Part shown: one piece after another, positions 4,566-5,305 of the stretch
Position numbering within the stretch: position 1 is the stretch's first letter
Layout of the letters: the number at the start of each line of letters is the position of its first letter
Origin: Candidatus Nomurabacteria bacterium CG_4_10_14_0_2_um_filter_30_12
GTDB taxonomy: Bacteria; Patescibacteriota; Minisyncoccia; Phycocordibacterales; UBA9973
DNA length: 5,305 nucleotides
Reading direction: 5' to 3'
NCBI GenBank assembly: GCA_002792755.1
Contig: PFOY01000032.1
Span: 1 to 5,305 of the forward strand
Program-made: the position numbers and the translations under genes
The notes under the pieces: generated by a model
The model's database searches: none
Seen by the model: the letters and a program-made list of their open reading frames with translations, nothing else
Told to the model about the DNA's origin: nothing

Positions 4566-5305
4566 CTAAATCTCCTAATACTTTTGGCTGTGTAAATTCA
4601 CTTAAACTACTTTTTTCAAGATTTAAGAAAGTAGTAGTTTTCTCATCAAAGTAAAGATCAACTTTACCAGTAGGGCCATTTCGGTGTTTTTCGATTAATA
4701 TTTCAGCAATATTTGTCTTTTCAGATTCATCTTTTCCTTTATCTTCTCTGTGAATAAACATCACAACATCGGCATCTTGTTCTATAGATCCTGAATCACG
4801 AAGGTCTGACAGCCTTGGCTTACCTCCACGACTCTCTACGGCACGAGAAAGCTGAGAAAGAGCAAGTACAGGAACATCGAGCTCTTTGGCAAGGCTTTTG
4901 AGTGATCTTGAAATTTCTGTCACCTGGTTGACCATAGAATCATAATTTTTAGAAGTAGTCATAAGCTGTAAATAGTCGACGACAATAAGATCAAGCCCCT
5001 TTTCCATTTTTAATCTACGAGAAAGAGCTTTCATTCGTACTATTGAATTTCCTGGCTGATCATCTATATATATTTTAGCTTTTGAAAGTTTATCTAATGA
5101 ATCACGAAGTTGTGAGAAATCTCTATCGGAAGAAAGATGTCCTGTACGTAGATTCCATGCATTTACACGTGATTGTGCAGATAGCATTCTATCTACGAGT
5201 TGTTGTGATGACATTTCTAAAGAAAATATTAATACTGATTTTTCATGGACAATAGAAGACATACGAGCTATGTCGAGTGCGAGAGTAGTCTTACCCATAG
5301 AAGGA
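4555..5305 (-). CDS. dnaB: Replicative DNA helicase DnaB, C-terminal ATPase domain (5' end outside the window)
   Basis: DnaB is the hexameric 5'-3' helicase that unwinds DNA ahead of the replication fork. The window holds about 249 residues, starting inside Walker A: PSMGKTTLALDIA, with PS encoded at 5304-5299. The reading frame continues past the edge, so the Met at 5298 is not the start. Recognisable in order are LIFSLEMSSQQLVDRML (motif H1a), LDLIVVDYLQLM (Walker B), and VPVLALSQLSRAVESR with LSDLRDSGSIEQDADVVMFIHRED (motif H3 and following). EKHRNGPTGKVDLYFD carries the arginine finger. No intein interrupts these sites. The C-terminus ends ...LGDLDEF, and its last two residues plus the stop lie in the right arm of a large inverted repeat. 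The missing N-terminal half would carry the primase-interacting domain. recR follows on the same strand after 136 bp. Confidence 0.97.
   Translation of the reverse strand, partial: PSMGKTTLALDIARMSSIVHEKSVLIFSLEMSSQQLVDRMLSAQSRVNAWNLRTGHLSSDRDFSQLRDSLDKLSKAKIYIDDQPGNSIVRMKALSRRLKMEKGLDLIVVDYLQLMTTSKNYDSMVNQVTEISRSLKSLAKELDVPVLALSQLSRAVESRGGKPRLSDLRDSGSIEQDADVVMFIHREDKGKDESEKTNIAEILIEKHRNGPTGKVDLYFDEKTTTFLNLEKSSLSEFTQPKVLGDLDEF

Noticed and set aside
4555..5305. Intein in the DnaB ATPase domain
   Set aside because: The visible motifs from Walker A to the arginine finger are continuous with normal spacing.

Overview
The window is about 30% G+C by eye and carries compact, tightly packed genes. 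It looks like a chromosomal fragment of a Candidate Phyla Radiation (Patescibacteria) bacterium or a similarly reduced AT-rich bacterium. The grounds are the AT-rich coding sequence, all six visible stop codons being TAA, the sequence style of RecR, L21 and DnaB, an orphan PaaX/Cas2-like regulator, and the absence of convincing Shine-Dalgarno sequences. Glycines are encoded by GGN and no in-frame TGA was seen, so the standard bacterial code fits. The phylum assignment is inference.

Layout. 1-1312 (minus): cysteinyl-tRNA synthetase, lacking only the last residues at the left edge. 1326-2345 (minus): AI-2E/PerM-family membrane protein, 13 bp upstream of cysS on the same strand. 2346-2481: divergent promoter region. 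2482-2799 (plus): ribosomal protein L21. 2854-3348 (plus): winged-helix plus Cas2-fold (PaaX-like) regulator. 3385-3765 (minus): small membrane-anchored cysteine-rich protein, convergent with the regulator. 3783-4418 (minus): RecR. 4419-4554: spacer occupied by a large inverted-repeat element (4438-4565) that reaches into the end of the next gene. 4555-5305 (minus): C-terminal ATPase half of the replicative helicase DnaB, cut at Walker A by the right edge.

Most genes are housekeeping: tRNA charging, ribosome assembly, replication and recombination. The less ordinary content is regulatory. Four promoters can be read, and each places the expected transcription start within about three bases of the start codon, so the organism probably makes leaderless mRNAs. 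Two of them (rplU and the PaaX/Cas2-like gene) carry dyad symmetries across the -10 box and start codon, as operators would. An inverted, imperfect copy of the regulator gene's start region lies just after its stop codon. The dnaB-recR spacer is a near-perfect hairpin with 37-base arms around a GC-rich core, resembling a MITE or a structured RNA.
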